Positions 33,737 through 40,789 of a stretch of DNA of 60,318 nt are shown one piece after another. The stretch lies in the IMG/VR virus record IMGVR_UViG_3300043783_000122, positions 1 through 60,318 of that record, one strand, 5' to 3'. How positions within the stretch are numbered: position 1 is the first letter of the stretch; every line of letters starts with the position of its first letter. Below the pieces are notes generated by a model, which made no database searches, was not told the origin of the DNA, and was given only the letters and a program-made list of their open reading frames with translations. Both the position numbers and the translations under genes were made by a program. Source of the stretch: a virus.

Positions 33737-34273
33737 TTAGACCTCCCGAAAGATTGCGCCACGCACTGGCACGCACCTCGTGCGCACGGCGTGGCCATCA
33801 TTTCCCGAGTGCAGCATGATTCGCCCGGCTGGACACGAGCCGCTGGCCACCTCGCCCACATGATGATGCCAGACCGCGACAGCGCCAGGATGAGCGTCAG
33901 TCGCGTGGCCCCACCTCGACCAGTTCCAGGCGAGATTGAACGCCGGATCAAGCACCCCGCGCACCTGGCGCATAAACCAGCCGCACCAAGCGTGCGGGCG
34001 GGGGCCAAGGCCGGAGATGGCGAGTCGCACATGACGCTCGGCGAACGTTTCGGGGGAGCTATGGGCATCCGACTTCCACCAGGGCTGCTGGTCCCCCGTC
34101 CATCTCGGGCCGAAGAAGGTGCTCTTGGGCCACTCGGGATAGTGCGTCGTGAGGGGCCAAGTCGAGCGATGTACATGGTGCTGGTGGCGATAATAATGCA
34201 CCTTCGCCGAGGCGGGCGAGCCCATAACGAGAAACGTGGTTATCGCTGCGATTGCCGCGCAGGCGAGCTTCAT
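33737..34273 (-). CDS. Secreted NlpC/P60- or CHAP-like amidase candidate
   Basis: This protein has 178 residues. The leader MKLACAAIAAITTFLVMGSP ends ASA-K. The mature part has HAWCGWFMRQV (candidate catalytic Cys), GAVAVWHHHVGEV (candidate His) and HSGNDGHAVRTR, the order seen in small secreted Cys/His peptidases of Hyphomicrobiales. AAGGAGG precedes the start. It is the first gene after the leftward promoter at 34416-34445. Confidence 0.78.
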   Translation of the reverse strand: MKLACAAIAAITTFLVMGSPASAKVHYYRHQHHVHRSTWPLTTHYPEWPKSTFFGPRWTGDQQPWWKSDAHSSPETFAERHVRLAISGLGPRPHAWCGWFMRQVRGVLDPAFNLAWNWSRWGHATDAHPGAVAVWHHHVGEVASGSCPAGRIMLHSGNDGHAVRTRCVPVRGAIFREV

Positions 34274-34415
34274 GCTGAATCCTCCTTCGAGCGTCCCGAA
34301 ACGCTTGTTGGCGAGGGCTCACCTGACCTGGGGGATGTCGGGGGAGGAATGGGCCGAGATAAGCCCTCGCCGGGGTGGCGCAGGTTATGTGGGGACACGG
34401 GCCTGCGCAATGGAT

Positions 34416-34445
34416 GACGTAGCACAGTGCTCGCCGTGCTGTCAA
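34416..34445 (-). promoter_or_regulatory. Leftward promoter for the secreted/lysis genes
   Basis: On the minus strand TTGACA (34445-34440) and TACGTC (34421-34416) are 18 bases apart, with TGC just before the -10. It faces the amidase-like gene at 34273, leaving a leader of about 135 bases that holds an inverted repeat. Confidence 0.55.
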
Positions 34446-34464
34446 GTCCAGGCGGGGAGGCGAA

Positions 34465-34557
34465 TGGCCAATCGTGGGCCGCATGGAACTTCCTGTTGCG
34501 CGAAAATCGAACTGGCACCATCCAACGTCCTACGAGCAAAGTGGCCAATCGTGGGCC
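34465..34557. repeat. Direct repeat TGGCCAATCGTGGGCC, two copies
   Basis: Copies lie at 34465-34480 and 34542-34557, 77 bases apart. A partial copy (CAATCGTGGGC) is at 35119-35129. They lie just upstream of the leftward promoter at 34416-34445 and could be regulator-binding sites. Confidence 0.6.
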
Positions 34558-34605
34558 TTGTGAGAATTCGATCACGTCTGAACTGCTCCAGACCCACCAC
34601 GAGCG

Positions 34606-34652
34606 AGCGCCCGCCCCTCGGCCCTCTATCCCCCCTTGCGCGGGCGGGCGCT
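34606..34652. terminator. Strong GC-rich hairpin downstream of the 57-residue gene
   Basis: AGCGCCCGCCC (34606-34616) pairs perfectly with GGGCGGGCGCT (34642-34652) across a 25-base loop. It lies downstream of the leftward gene 34761-34934 and of the promoter at 34736-34764. There is no T-run. Confidence 0.5.
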
Positions 34653-34735
34653 GGGCGTTGGATGGTTCCTCGGCTCGGAGGACGCTGGCCGCTCGCCCGG
34701 CGCGCTGGACGTGGGCGGTGCCGCGACCATGCAGC

Positions 34736-34764
34736 ACCGTACCACGCTGCGCGCAACGAGTCAA
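34736..34764 (-). promoter_or_regulatory. Leftward promoter-like site
   Basis: TTGACT (34764-34759), a 17-base spacer and TACGGT (34741-34736) lie on the minus strand, overlapping the stop codon of the 57-residue gene. No gene follows within 450 bases, only the hairpin at 34606-34652, so it may make a short RNA. Confidence 0.4.
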
Positions 34765-34934
34765 GCCCCACGTGCGCTGATCGCCCGAGCATAGTTCATC
34801 GCCCGCATAATCGCCGGGCGGGCGGACTTGCAGTCGCGGTTCGCATCGGCCAGGGCAAAGCGCAACGCGATCATCGCCTCGCCCGGATCGCGGCGCATGA
34901 CGTGGTATTCAGCCAGGATTAACCAATAGCGCAT
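34761..34934 (-). CDS. Small hypothetical protein (57 residues)
   Basis: ATG 34934 lies after GGAGG and behind a near-consensus promoter (34962-34990). The peptide (MRYWLILAEYHVMRRDPGEA..., then LRFALADANRDC) is helical and basic. It is the gene nearest the early/late switch, so a regulatory role is possible. No known DNA-binding motif was recognised. Confidence 0.72.
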   Translation of the reverse strand: MRYWLILAEYHVMRRDPGEAMIALRFALADANRDCKSARPAIMRAMNYARAISARGA

Positions 34935-34961
34935 GTGAGCCTCCGTTGTGATCGTTCGAGT

Positions 34962-34990
34962 ATCATACGCGCAACGATGTTCCGAGTCAA
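34962..34990 (-). promoter_or_regulatory. Leftward sigma-70-like promoter
   Basis: TTGACT (34990-34985), 17 bases, TATGAT (34967-34962) on the minus strand. It drives the 57-residue gene 28 bases further on. Confidence 0.7.
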
Positions 34991-35151
34991 GAGGAAAGAT
35001 CGCGCGGGGCGCAACAATGCGCAGGACGTGCGCAGATTGGCGTTGTACCCGACTACGTTGCCCGCGTATATCGGTCGTGTATGAATTGGTGGCTTGGTGT
35101 TCATGTCTTGCGTTCGTTCAATCGTGGGCTCCTGGGTCATCAAAATCTGGC

Positions 35152-35192
35152 CTTTCTCTCTTTTTCTTAATATATATATTTTTTTATAGAAA
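35152..35192. other. AT-rich segment, possible origin or promoter element
   Basis: A run rich in T/A (CTTTTTCTTAATATATATAT followed by seven T) is the strongest AT tract I saw in this GC-rich genome. It sits in the divergent control region, a usual place for a replication origin or upstream promoter element. Confidence 0.4.
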
Positions 35193-35222
35193 GAAGGAAG
35201 CGAGCCCACGCGGGGACAGGAC

Positions 35223-35252
35223 GGCCCATGCGTTGACAAGGCAACACGGCCC
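35223..35252. repeat. Palindromic element, copy C
   Basis: The 30-base core starts GGCCCATG, has GTTG-6 bases-CAAC in the centre (35232-35245) and ends ACACGGCCC. It matches copy B at 26 of 30 positions. It lies 80 bases before the first rightward early gene. Confidence 0.7.
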
Positions 35253-35331
35253 CATGAACATACCCCTTGCAATTCATACTAGTCTTATATTACGGTCGCA
35301 TAGTCTAGGCAACATACCAGGAGGACATCCC

Positions 35332-35919
35332 ATGCCCATCACCCAAGAGCGTATGATCGACTTGCTCGCCGAGTCGGAGAGCGCATTCGACGCCATGGAG
35401 TCGCTAGTGAAGGACATTCGCACCACGCTCGATTCGCGCAATCTTAGCGACGCGCAGAAAATCGCGGTCATCGGCGCGACATGCGCGATGCCATTACCAC
35501 AGCCCCTTTACACTATCGTCGAGCGCAGACACTTCAAGCGCTTCGCCAAATATAACGATAGAATGAAGGACAAGGCGTACAATCGTCGCCATGCGCGCGA
35601 ACTAGACCGCGAAGCGGACCGCGCGGCCAGCATGAATCCGCCAAAACATCCCGCATGGCAGTCCCCCACGCCAAACGCGCCCGAAATGGTCAAATCGGAG
35701 GACATGGCGCAGCCGGCGTTCAGTGCAAGCGAAATGGCGGCCAAGCGGGAGGCGACTAGGCTCGCGGCACTACGTACGACCGAGGCTGATGTGATCCAGC
35801 ACCAACGGGATATGTATCTGATGACAATAAGTGAATTCCCAATAGGCGAGCAGGAAAGAATGCTCGCCCGTTGGGATGCTCAGCGGCCGCAAGCGCCGCT
35901 AGACGACAATGCGGAATAG
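35332..35919 (+). CDS. First early protein, hypothetical
   Basis: ATG 35332 follows AGGAGG and gives 195 residues. The N-terminus MPITQERMIDLLAESESAF resembles that of the protein at 41315. A middle basic region has FKRFAKYNDRMKDKAYNRRH. The C-terminal part is Met/Ala/Glu-rich with ISEFPIGEQERMLARWDA. The 3' end overlaps the opposing gene by 21 bases. As the first gene after the switch it could act early on the host; function unknown. Confidence 0.82.
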   Translation: MPITQERMIDLLAESESAFDAMESLVKDIRTTLDSRNLSDAQKIAVIGATCAMPLPQPLYTIVERRHFKRFAKYNDRMKDKAYNRRHARELDREADRAASMNPPKHPAWQSPTPNAPEMVKSEDMAQPAFSASEMAAKREATRLAALRTTEADVIQHQRDMYLMTISEFPIGEQERMLARWDAQRPQAPLDDNAE

Positions 35920-36177
35920 CGACGTATCGGCCATGTTCAGGTCGGTTATCTCGCCGCAGGAGCGCAGACCAGCCTTGACGGGAATGCGGAATTCGCCGGG
36001 GCGAGTCTTCCACGTCTGCGTCTTGCCGTTCCGGCGAAGCGCCCACCATTTCCCGCCGCTCATGGCGGCATAAACGCGGCCATCGGCCAACGCTTGCTCG
36101 ATGATCTCGCGCGTCACGGGCTTGGAGAAGAATTGGCCGCTTGCGATAGCAGCGTTAATGGCTAGTTTCGCGTTCAT
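35899..36177 (-). CDS. Hypothetical protein on the opposite strand
   Basis: ATG 36177 after GAGGAG gives 92 residues: MNAKLAINAAIASGQFFSKP, a helix-turn region VTREIIEQALADGRVYAAM, then KWWALRRNGKTQTWKT with beta strands. It has its own promoter with a palindrome in the spacer (36205-36233). It could be a small regulator, but no DNA-binding family was recognised. Confidence 0.72.
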   Translation of the reverse strand: MNAKLAINAAIASGQFFSKPVTREIIEQALADGRVYAAMSGGKWWALRRNGKTQTWKTRPGEFRIPVKAGLRSCGEITDLNMADTSLFRIVV

Positions 36178-36204
36178 TGTTCGCTCCTCGTTGTGCATGC
36201 CGCT

Positions 36205-36233
36205 GGTATAGCGCAATTATTGCGCCGAGTCAA
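36205..36233 (-). promoter_or_regulatory. Leftward promoter with a palindromic operator in its spacer
   Basis: TTGACT (36233-36228) and TATACC (36210-36205) are 17 bases apart. The perfect palindrome GCGCAATTATTGCGC (36211-36225) fills the spacer, so a bound dimer would block RNA polymerase. It also overlaps the 3' end of the gene at 36217-36375. Confidence 0.68.
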
Positions 36234-36375
36234 TGGCTGCGATGATCTTATACTCAAGATATTTTCGCACTTGCTTAGCGGCGAACACCGCGTGGCCAAG
36301 GCGATAGGTGCCAACGAGCACGGAAAGCGCGTTGTACAACGCAGCAGCAATGAGCTCGTAGTCTCGGTGAGTCAT
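36217..36375 (-). CDS. Small phage protein (52 residues)
   Basis: ATG 36375 after GGAG encodes MTHRDYELIAAALYNALSVL, then TYRLGHAVFAAKQVRKYLEY and a short helix. Proteins starting M-x-x-x-DYELIAxAL are frequent in phages of alpha- and gammaproteobacteria, as far as I recall; their role is unknown. It is transcribed from the promoter at 36399-36427. Confidence 0.72.
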   Translation of the reverse strand: MTHRDYELIAAALYNALSVLVGTYRLGHAVFAAKQVRKYLEYKIIAAIDSAQ

Positions 36376-36398
36376 GTTCGTTCTCCGATTGAAGCTAA

Positions 36399-36427
36399 AG
36401 TATAGCACACAACGGCGCGCACAACAA
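36399..36427 (-). promoter_or_regulatory. Leftward promoter
   Basis: TTGTTG (36427-36422), 17 bases, TATACT (36404-36399) with TGC just before the -10. It drives the gene starting at 36375. Confidence 0.6.
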
Positions 36428-36494
36428 GGGGCGCATTGGCCAATTCAATCACAATGTCGTGATCGCCAGCGCATTCGCTAAGTGCATTTTCCTC

Positions 36495-36523
36495 TTGCAT
36501 CCAGCGTAGCCGCATGCTACTGT
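36495..36523 (+). promoter_or_regulatory. Rightward promoter
   Basis: TTGCAT (36495-36500), 17 bases, TACTGT (36518-36523), with TGC before the -10. It precedes the gene at 36635. Confidence 0.55.
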
Positions 36524-36634
36524 TCGGGCATGGGAAGGACGGAACGGGGCAGGTTGCCACGAAACGACATTCCCTTATAGCGCGCCGGGCGCAACCCGGC
36601 AATAGGTGGCGATGCCACATAAGGAAGATGTAAC

Positions 36635-37174
36635 ATGACCGAAGATACCGAGGACAAGTCTTTCAAATGGGGCGACATCATCGTTTCCCCGCAAGACGTT
36701 CCCACAGTCTCCCTCTTCGCCCTCGCGCAGCGTGGCTTCACGCATGTCCTGGGCAACGAGGTGGCCAGCGCCCTCACAGCGTGGCGGAAGACCGAGGAGG
36801 GCGTGAAGGCCGACGACGCGCAGATTGCCACTTGGACCGCCGACAAGCGCAAGGCGAAGCTGGAGCAAATCCTCGCGGGTACGCTCGGCGTGCGGCAGCC
36901 CGGTGCGCCCAGAGCGACGGGCATCGAGGCCATCATGCACTCGATCGCCGTGGAGAACTTGCGGGCCAAGCTCGCCAAGTTCAAACTGAAACTGCCGACC
37001 GGCGATAAGACGATCAACGTGGCGGGGAAGGACATGGACCGGGATGCGCTCATTGCCGCCGAACTGCGCGCGGGCAAGATGCCGGACAAAGTCACGTCCA
37101 TCGCGGACGAGGCCAAGCGGCGCCAAGAGGCGCACGAGGCCAGCGTCGCCTCGGCGGACGAATTGTTCGCCTAG
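36635..37174 (+). CDS. Conserved hypothetical early protein upstream of the AAA+ gene
   Basis: This protein has 179 residues: an N-terminal beta region with DIIVSPQDVPTVSLFALAQR, then RGFTHVLGNEVASALTAWR, a helical basic middle and an acidic end SADELFA. Proteins like this often sit just before CobS-like ATPase genes in related phages, as I recall. It is flanked by its own promoter and by a terminator at 37201. Confidence 0.82.
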   Translation: MTEDTEDKSFKWGDIIVSPQDVPTVSLFALAQRGFTHVLGNEVASALTAWRKTEEGVKADDAQIATWTADKRKAKLEQILAGTLGVRQPGAPRATGIEAIMHSIAVENLRAKLAKFKLKLPTGDKTINVAGKDMDRDALIAAELRAGKMPDKVTSIADEAKRRQEAHEASVASADELFA

Positions 37175-37200
37175 CACGTCGCACGGCAAGCGGTACGATT

Positions 37201-37224
37201 GGGGCGGAGCGTTTCCGCCCCTTT
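37201..37224 (+). terminator. Rho-independent terminator
   Basis: GGGGCGGA (37201-37208), loop GCGTT, TCCGCCCC (37214-37221), then TTT. It lies 26 bases after the stop at 37174 and before the next promoter at 37287. Confidence 0.7.
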
Positions 37225-37286
37225 CGCTTGCCCGGTCGCGCGCAGGACGTATCACGACAATGTTACCACCCATATGACGAATTTAG

Positions 37287-37315
37287 TTGACACGCCCCAC
37301 GCGCCGTGCTACAAA
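37287..37315 (+). promoter_or_regulatory. Rightward promoter of the AAA+ operon
   Basis: TTGACA (37287-37292), 17 bases, TACAAA (37310-37315), TGC before the -10. It precedes the ATPase gene at 37345. Confidence 0.7.
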
Positions 37316-37344
37316 CACGGACGGCACAACGAGGAACGAGGACC

Positions 37345-38610
37345 ATGCCAAGCGATTTCGTCGATAGCACTCACGACGCGAAATTGAAACGCGATCTCGC
37401 GCGCCTCGCGCCGTTCTTGCCGGGGAAGAATGATCGCAATAAGGCGGAGAGCCTCGCGCGATGGTCACGGGAGTTCTCGAGCCCGCAGCGTTTCTTCGCG
37501 CAGCAGCTCATAGATCGCGCACGCAAGTTCGAGCGCGCGGGCTCGTTGCCCGCCTCGGCAGATGATCTATGGTCGGGCGATAGCGAGGAGCCCAAGGCGC
37601 CGCTAGGGAAGCCAGCGGGCGCAGCCGCTCCCGCGCCAACGAGCGCTGGCCCGAGTGTGGTCGAGGTAAACGGGGCGGATTTGCAGGCGTGCGTCGAGCG
37701 AGTGCTCGCGCCGGGGCTGGAGGCGATCAAGGGGCAGCTCGACGTTAGCGCCCAGGCGCGCCAGGACGCATTCAACCGTCTCGCGGCCAAGAGCATTGCA
37801 GAGCAAGTTCTCGCGGCAGCACTTGACGCGCTAGAGAAGCGCAAGCCGCGCGAGGTGAATATCAGCGTCGTGCAAGGCGATGCAATCCGCACGGTCGAGG
37901 GTTTGAAGCATAAACGCCTCGCAGATGCCATGTCAGTCGTGGCTGCAGGCATCCCGCTCTTGCTCGTTGGCCCAGCGGGCAGCGGAAAGTCCACCGCTGG
38001 CGAGCAAATCGCCCAGGCATTCGGAACATCGTTCTATCTCCAGGGCGCGGCCAGCGGGACGCACGAGTATCTCGGCTACAAGGACGGCAGCGGGACGTAC
38101 CACAGCACGCCATTTCGCCAAGCGTTCGAGCATGGCGGGCTCTTCATGGCCGAGGAACTCGATAGCGGCTCGGCGGATGTGCCGCTCATTCTGAACGCGG
38201 GGCTGGCGAACGGGCATATGGCCTTTCCCGATAGCGTCAATCCGGTGCCCAAGCACAAGGAGTTCAGGATCATCGCCAACGCGAACACCTATGGCAACGG
38301 GGCGGATCGCATCTATGTCGGCCGGACGCAATTGGACGGCGCGACAATCGACCGCTTTGCCTTCCTCGACTGGAACTATGACGAAGACCTGGAGCGGGCG
38401 TGCTCGACGAACGCAGATTGGACAACATACGTTCAGCGCGTGCGAGCGGCAGTGCAGGCCGAGAAGGCCAGGATCATAGTGTCGCCACGGGCGAGCATCA
38501 ATGGTGGAAAGCTCCTCGCCCAGGGCCTCCCGCGCGCGACGGTCTGCGAGATGGTGCTCTGGAAAGGCGTGGATGGCGAATTGCGCAAGCGGGTGGAGGC
38601 GAGGATATGA
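37345..38610 (+). CDS. CobS/MoxR-like AAA+ ATPase
   Basis: ATG 37345 after ACGAGGACC gives 421 residues. The first 170 are helical and partly disordered and include ADDLWSGDS (72-80). The ATPase core has LLLVGPAGSGKST (206-217), a Walker B GGLFMAEELDSG, and the sensor region RIIANANTYGNGADRIYVGR with ATIDRF. This is the CobS-like AAA_5 type, which usually works with a von Willebrand-type partner; the next gene, coupled by ATGA, may be that partner. Substrate unknown. Confidence 0.87.
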   Translation: MPSDFVDSTHDAKLKRDLARLAPFLPGKNDRNKAESLARWSREFSSPQRFFAQQLIDRARKFERAGSLPASADDLWSGDSEEPKAPLGKPAGAAAPAPTSAGPSVVEVNGADLQACVERVLAPGLEAIKGQLDVSAQARQDAFNRLAAKSIAEQVLAAALDALEKRKPREVNISVVQGDAIRTVEGLKHKRLADAMSVVAAGIPLLLVGPAGSGKSTAGEQIAQAFGTSFYLQGAASGTHEYLGYKDGSGTYHSTPFRQAFEHGGLFMAEELDSGSADVPLILNAGLANGHMAFPDSVNPVPKHKEFRIIANANTYGNGADRIYVGRTQLDGATIDRFAFLDWNYDEDLERACSTNADWTTYVQRVRAAVQAEKARIIVSPRASINGGKLLAQGLPRATVCEMVLWKGVDGELRKRVEARI

Positions 38611-39512
38611 GCGAGATAGTGCGCAAGAATGACTCGTCGGGCTTGCTCGACTTGCTCCCGGCGATGCCCCAGGCACGGCAGACATGGCATTGTTTCGCCT
38701 CGCCAGAAAAGGTGGCAGATTATCTGCGCGGAGTCCCAGAACACGAGCACTGGTGCACAGATTATCTCGCGCGGCGGGCGACAGAACTATGTGGCCAGCA
38801 GTCGTTCGGCGAGGCCCTTGATATGGTCGCTAGCGGCTGGCAGGAGGGCGCGGCGCGAGTCGCGAGGCTGCGGGACAAGATCGTCATCTCGTTGCCGGTC
38901 AAGCGCAAACTGGCCGAGTTCCACGTCGCCGGGGCGCTGGTGGATGTGCCGCGTTATCTCGCCGGCGAGCCTAAGTGTATGCGCAGACCCTCACTACGTG
39001 TTAATCATGCCAGACCAGTGCTGACGCTCGTTAACCATATGGGCGGGAAATCGAGGGTGCCGAAAGAGTGCTTCATTAATCGCTGCGCAGTGGTCGCGGC
39101 CATTGTGGATGCTATTGAGGCTAATGGCTATAGTTGCCACGTTATAGGGTTGAGTATGGCCGAGCAGGACAGCTATCTGTGCGGCTTCGTCACGACGATT
39201 AAGGAGCCGGGAGACGTGCCGGACTTGGCGAAGCTCGCCTTCGCGCTGGGTCACGTCAGCATGTTCAGGCGGCTGGTATTCGGCGTGCGAACGAGCGAGG
39301 TGGCCAACCGGCCGCTCGGAGACTCACTTGGCTCGACTTGTGACTTTTCCATGCTCGATGTTCTAGGCACGTTCGTTCTGCCGAGTATGAATACGACTTA
39401 TAGCAGCTTTACGAGCGAGCAGGAAGCCGAGACGAGGGGACTGGAGACAATGTTAGCCGCGCTCCGCGCCCAGGACTGCCCGGCCTTCCCTCATGACGAG
39501 ATAGCCGCATAA
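38607..39512 (+). CDS. Partner of the CobS-like ATPase (VWA-like candidate)
   Basis: This protein has 301 residues. N-terminal half: TWHCFASPEKVADYLRGV, SFGEALDMVASGW. C-terminal half has RVPKECFINRCAVVAAIVDA then IEANGYSCHVIGLS, which resembles a von Willebrand A-like core without a clear DxSxS metal site, and LAFALGHVSMFRRLVFG. Phage CobS-like genes are commonly followed by such a protein. The two would form a MoxR-VWA-type remodelling pair (inference). Confidence 0.78.
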   Translation: MSEIVRKNDSSGLLDLLPAMPQARQTWHCFASPEKVADYLRGVPEHEHWCTDYLARRATELCGQQSFGEALDMVASGWQEGAARVARLRDKIVISLPVKRKLAEFHVAGALVDVPRYLAGEPKCMRRPSLRVNHARPVLTLVNHMGGKSRVPKECFINRCAVVAAIVDAIEANGYSCHVIGLSMAEQDSYLCGFVTTIKEPGDVPDLAKLAFALGHVSMFRRLVFGVRTSEVANRPLGDSLGSTCDFSMLDVLGTFVLPSMNTTYSSFTSEQEAETRGLETMLAALRAQDCPAFPHDEIAA

Positions 39513-39529
39513 GACTGGCACGATTTCGG

Positions 39530-39558
39530 TTGACAATGGGCGGGATGTGTGCTATGAT
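39530..39558 (+). promoter_or_regulatory. Rightward consensus promoter
   Basis: TTGACA (39530-39535), exactly 17 bases, TATGAT (39553-39558) with TGC before the -10: the best sigma-70 match in the window. It drives the long string of small genes from 39583. Confidence 0.8.
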
Positions 39559-39582
39559 GTGGCCACAATGGGAGGTCGTTCG

Positions 39583-39741
39583 ATGACGACATCTGACCGC
39601 TGGTTCATCAATATGTGGGGCACGATAATCATCTCGGCGCTTGCCAACGACAGCGAGGTAAAATGGACTGCGCTAGGCGCAGCGGCGATCGCAGGGATAG
39701 TCTTTCTCGTGCTCAAAGGGGAGGAAAAGAGATGCCACTAA
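39583..39741 (+). CDS. Small membrane protein (52 residues)
   Basis: ATG 39583 after GGAGG encodes MTTSDRWFINMWGTIIISAL and a second hydrophobic stretch LGAAAIAGIVFLVL, so one or two membrane spans. Its end overlaps the next gene by 10 bases. Unknown role. Confidence 0.75.
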   Translation: MTTSDRWFINMWGTIIISALANDSEVKWTALGAAAIAGIVFLVLKGEEKRCH

Positions 39742-40202
39742 CCCTGGCCGACTTCAGCGACCCGTTCGAGCCAATATACACGTTCGTCGAGCGCGCGACC
39801 GGGGCGAACGTGAACATCGCCAGCGCGAGGCTCTGCAAGTGGTGCGAGGGCGCGGGGCTGGAGATCGTGGGCGTGCTGGTTGATCGCGTGCTGGCCGGCT
39901 CGTTCGTTCGGGACAATATCGTCGCGCCCAAGTGGTGTGAGCATCTCTTGTCGCTCGTCGAGCAGGGAATGAAGTTCCCCCCGGTCATCTTCGCCAAGGA
40001 CGGCGGGGAGACGGACGGGGCGCCAGATGTGATGCTCGTGGACGGTCATCATCGTTATTTCATCGCGGCCATGAGCGGCGTGCGGTTCATTCCGTCATAT
40101 GTGCTCGAAGTCGAGCAATGGCGCCCGTTCGAGATCCTCGGGCTGCGCGACACGACGGCCGAGGCGCTCAAGCGGGCGCCGATAATGAAGGAGCTAAGGT
40201 GA
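39732..40202 (+). CDS. ParB/sulfiredoxin-fold nuclease-like protein
   Basis: This protein has 156 residues. Near residues 92-125, PPVIFAKDGG then VMLVDGHHRYFIAAMSG is the ParB-type signature (xxDGHHRxxA). The N-terminal part is helical with LCKWCEGAGLEIVG. In phages such domains can be nucleases or NTP-dependent DNA-binding modules. It is the first enzyme-like gene of the operon and overlaps both neighbours. Confidence 0.78.
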   Translation: MPLTLADFSDPFEPIYTFVERATGANVNIASARLCKWCEGAGLEIVGVLVDRVLAGSFVRDNIVAPKWCEHLLSLVEQGMKFPPVIFAKDGGETDGAPDVMLVDGHHRYFIAAMSGVRFIPSYVLEVEQWRPFEILGLRDTTAEALKRAPIMKELR

Positions 40203-40411
40203 TGGACGTGAGGCTATTGAGCGAACCGCGTGGGACCATCGTCGTGGCCGAGTGCGAGGGATTTCGGGAGCGGGCGAGCGATGAGCGAGTTCACTTGCTC
40301 GACGATGGCGAGACGTGCTGTCAGCGCTGCTTTGCGAGCGGCTCGCTCGTCTGGACGGACAACGTCGAGCGCTGGGCGCAACACGCCGCCCGCTGCGAGG
40401 TGATGCCATGA
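40202..40411 (+). CDS. Small hypothetical protein with Cys/His residues
   Basis: This gene encodes 69 residues (MDVRLLSEPRGTIVVAECEG...), with TCCQRCFASG and HAARCEVMP possibly binding zinc. It is coupled at both ends (TGATG and ATGA). No family was recognised. Confidence 0.7.
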   Translation: MDVRLLSEPRGTIVVAECEGFRERASDERVHLLDDGETCCQRCFASGSLVWTDNVERWAQHAARCEVMP

Positions 40412-40605
40412 CGTTCAGATGGATCGGCCTAGGGGCGCTCATGGCGATGACGCCAGAGCAGCGCCAAGCGTTCGAGGTCCAGGGGGAGTACGCGATTGAT
40501 CTTGATGATCTCTCTGGAGCACCGAGGGCACGCTTCGTGCGGGACCTAGAATGCGATGACGCGAGCGCGAAGCGGGATGGCGAGGACTGGTGGGGTGGGG
40601 AATAA
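40408..40605 (+). CDS. Small protein with acidic aromatic C-terminus
   Basis: This gene encodes 65 residues, starting MTFRWIGLGALMAMTPEQRQ and ending DGEDWWGGE. The ending is a variant of the DLW-type motif shared by four other early proteins (see findings). Otherwise unassigned. Confidence 0.7.
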   Translation: MTFRWIGLGALMAMTPEQRQAFEVQGEYAIDLDDLSGAPRARFVRDLECDDASAKRDGEDWWGGE

Positions 40606-40609
40606 CGAG

Positions 40610-40789
40610 ATGAGTAAACGCAACGAATGCCGCCGCTGCAAACACTGGACACGCCTCAACCCAGAGGATGAAACGGCACCGGAAGGGACGTGCGGGCTGC
40701 CCGCTGATCCCGGCGTATGGCCATTCTATTGGCCACATACCCTGCAGCAAGATGGCTGTGGAGACGGTTTCGAGGAGAGAAGGACATGA
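40610..40789 (+). CDS. Small zinc-ribbon-like protein
   Basis: This gene encodes 59 residues with NECRRCKHWTR, GTCGLP and DGCGDGFEER; cysteine spacing suggests a zinc or iron-sulphur knuckle. Coupled to the next gene by ATGA. Confidence 0.7.
   Translation: MSKRNECRRCKHWTRLNPEDETAPEGTCGLPADPGVWPFYWPHTLQQDGCGDGFEERRT

Larger units (their letters stand above)
34274..34760. other. Leader and control region of the late block, no gene seen
   Basis: This 487-base region has no supported gene. It contains two leftward promoter-like sites (34416-34445; 34736-34764), a 10-base inverted repeat in the leader (GGCGAGGGCT 34310-34319 with AGCCCTCGCC 34362-34371), a 16-base direct repeat TGGCCAATCGTGGGCC (34465-34480 and 34542-34557), an 11-base inverted repeat ACCATCCAACG (34517-34527 with 34656-34666) and a strong hairpin (34606-34652). 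Confidence 0.6.
34935..35331. other. Divergent early/late switch region, no gene seen
   Basis: This 397-base region lies between leftward and rightward transcription. It holds the promoter at 34962-34990, a partial repeat CAATCGTGGGC (35119-35129), an AT-rich stretch (about 35152-35192), palindromic element copy C (35223-35252) and the leader of the gene at 35332. A frame open from 34948 is not used because the strong ribosome site is at 35332. Confidence 0.6.

Noticed and set aside
34463-34557. Direct repeats near 34.5 kb as a CRISPR-like array
   Set aside because: Only two full copies 77 bases apart and one partial copy 560 bases away; spacing does not fit an array.
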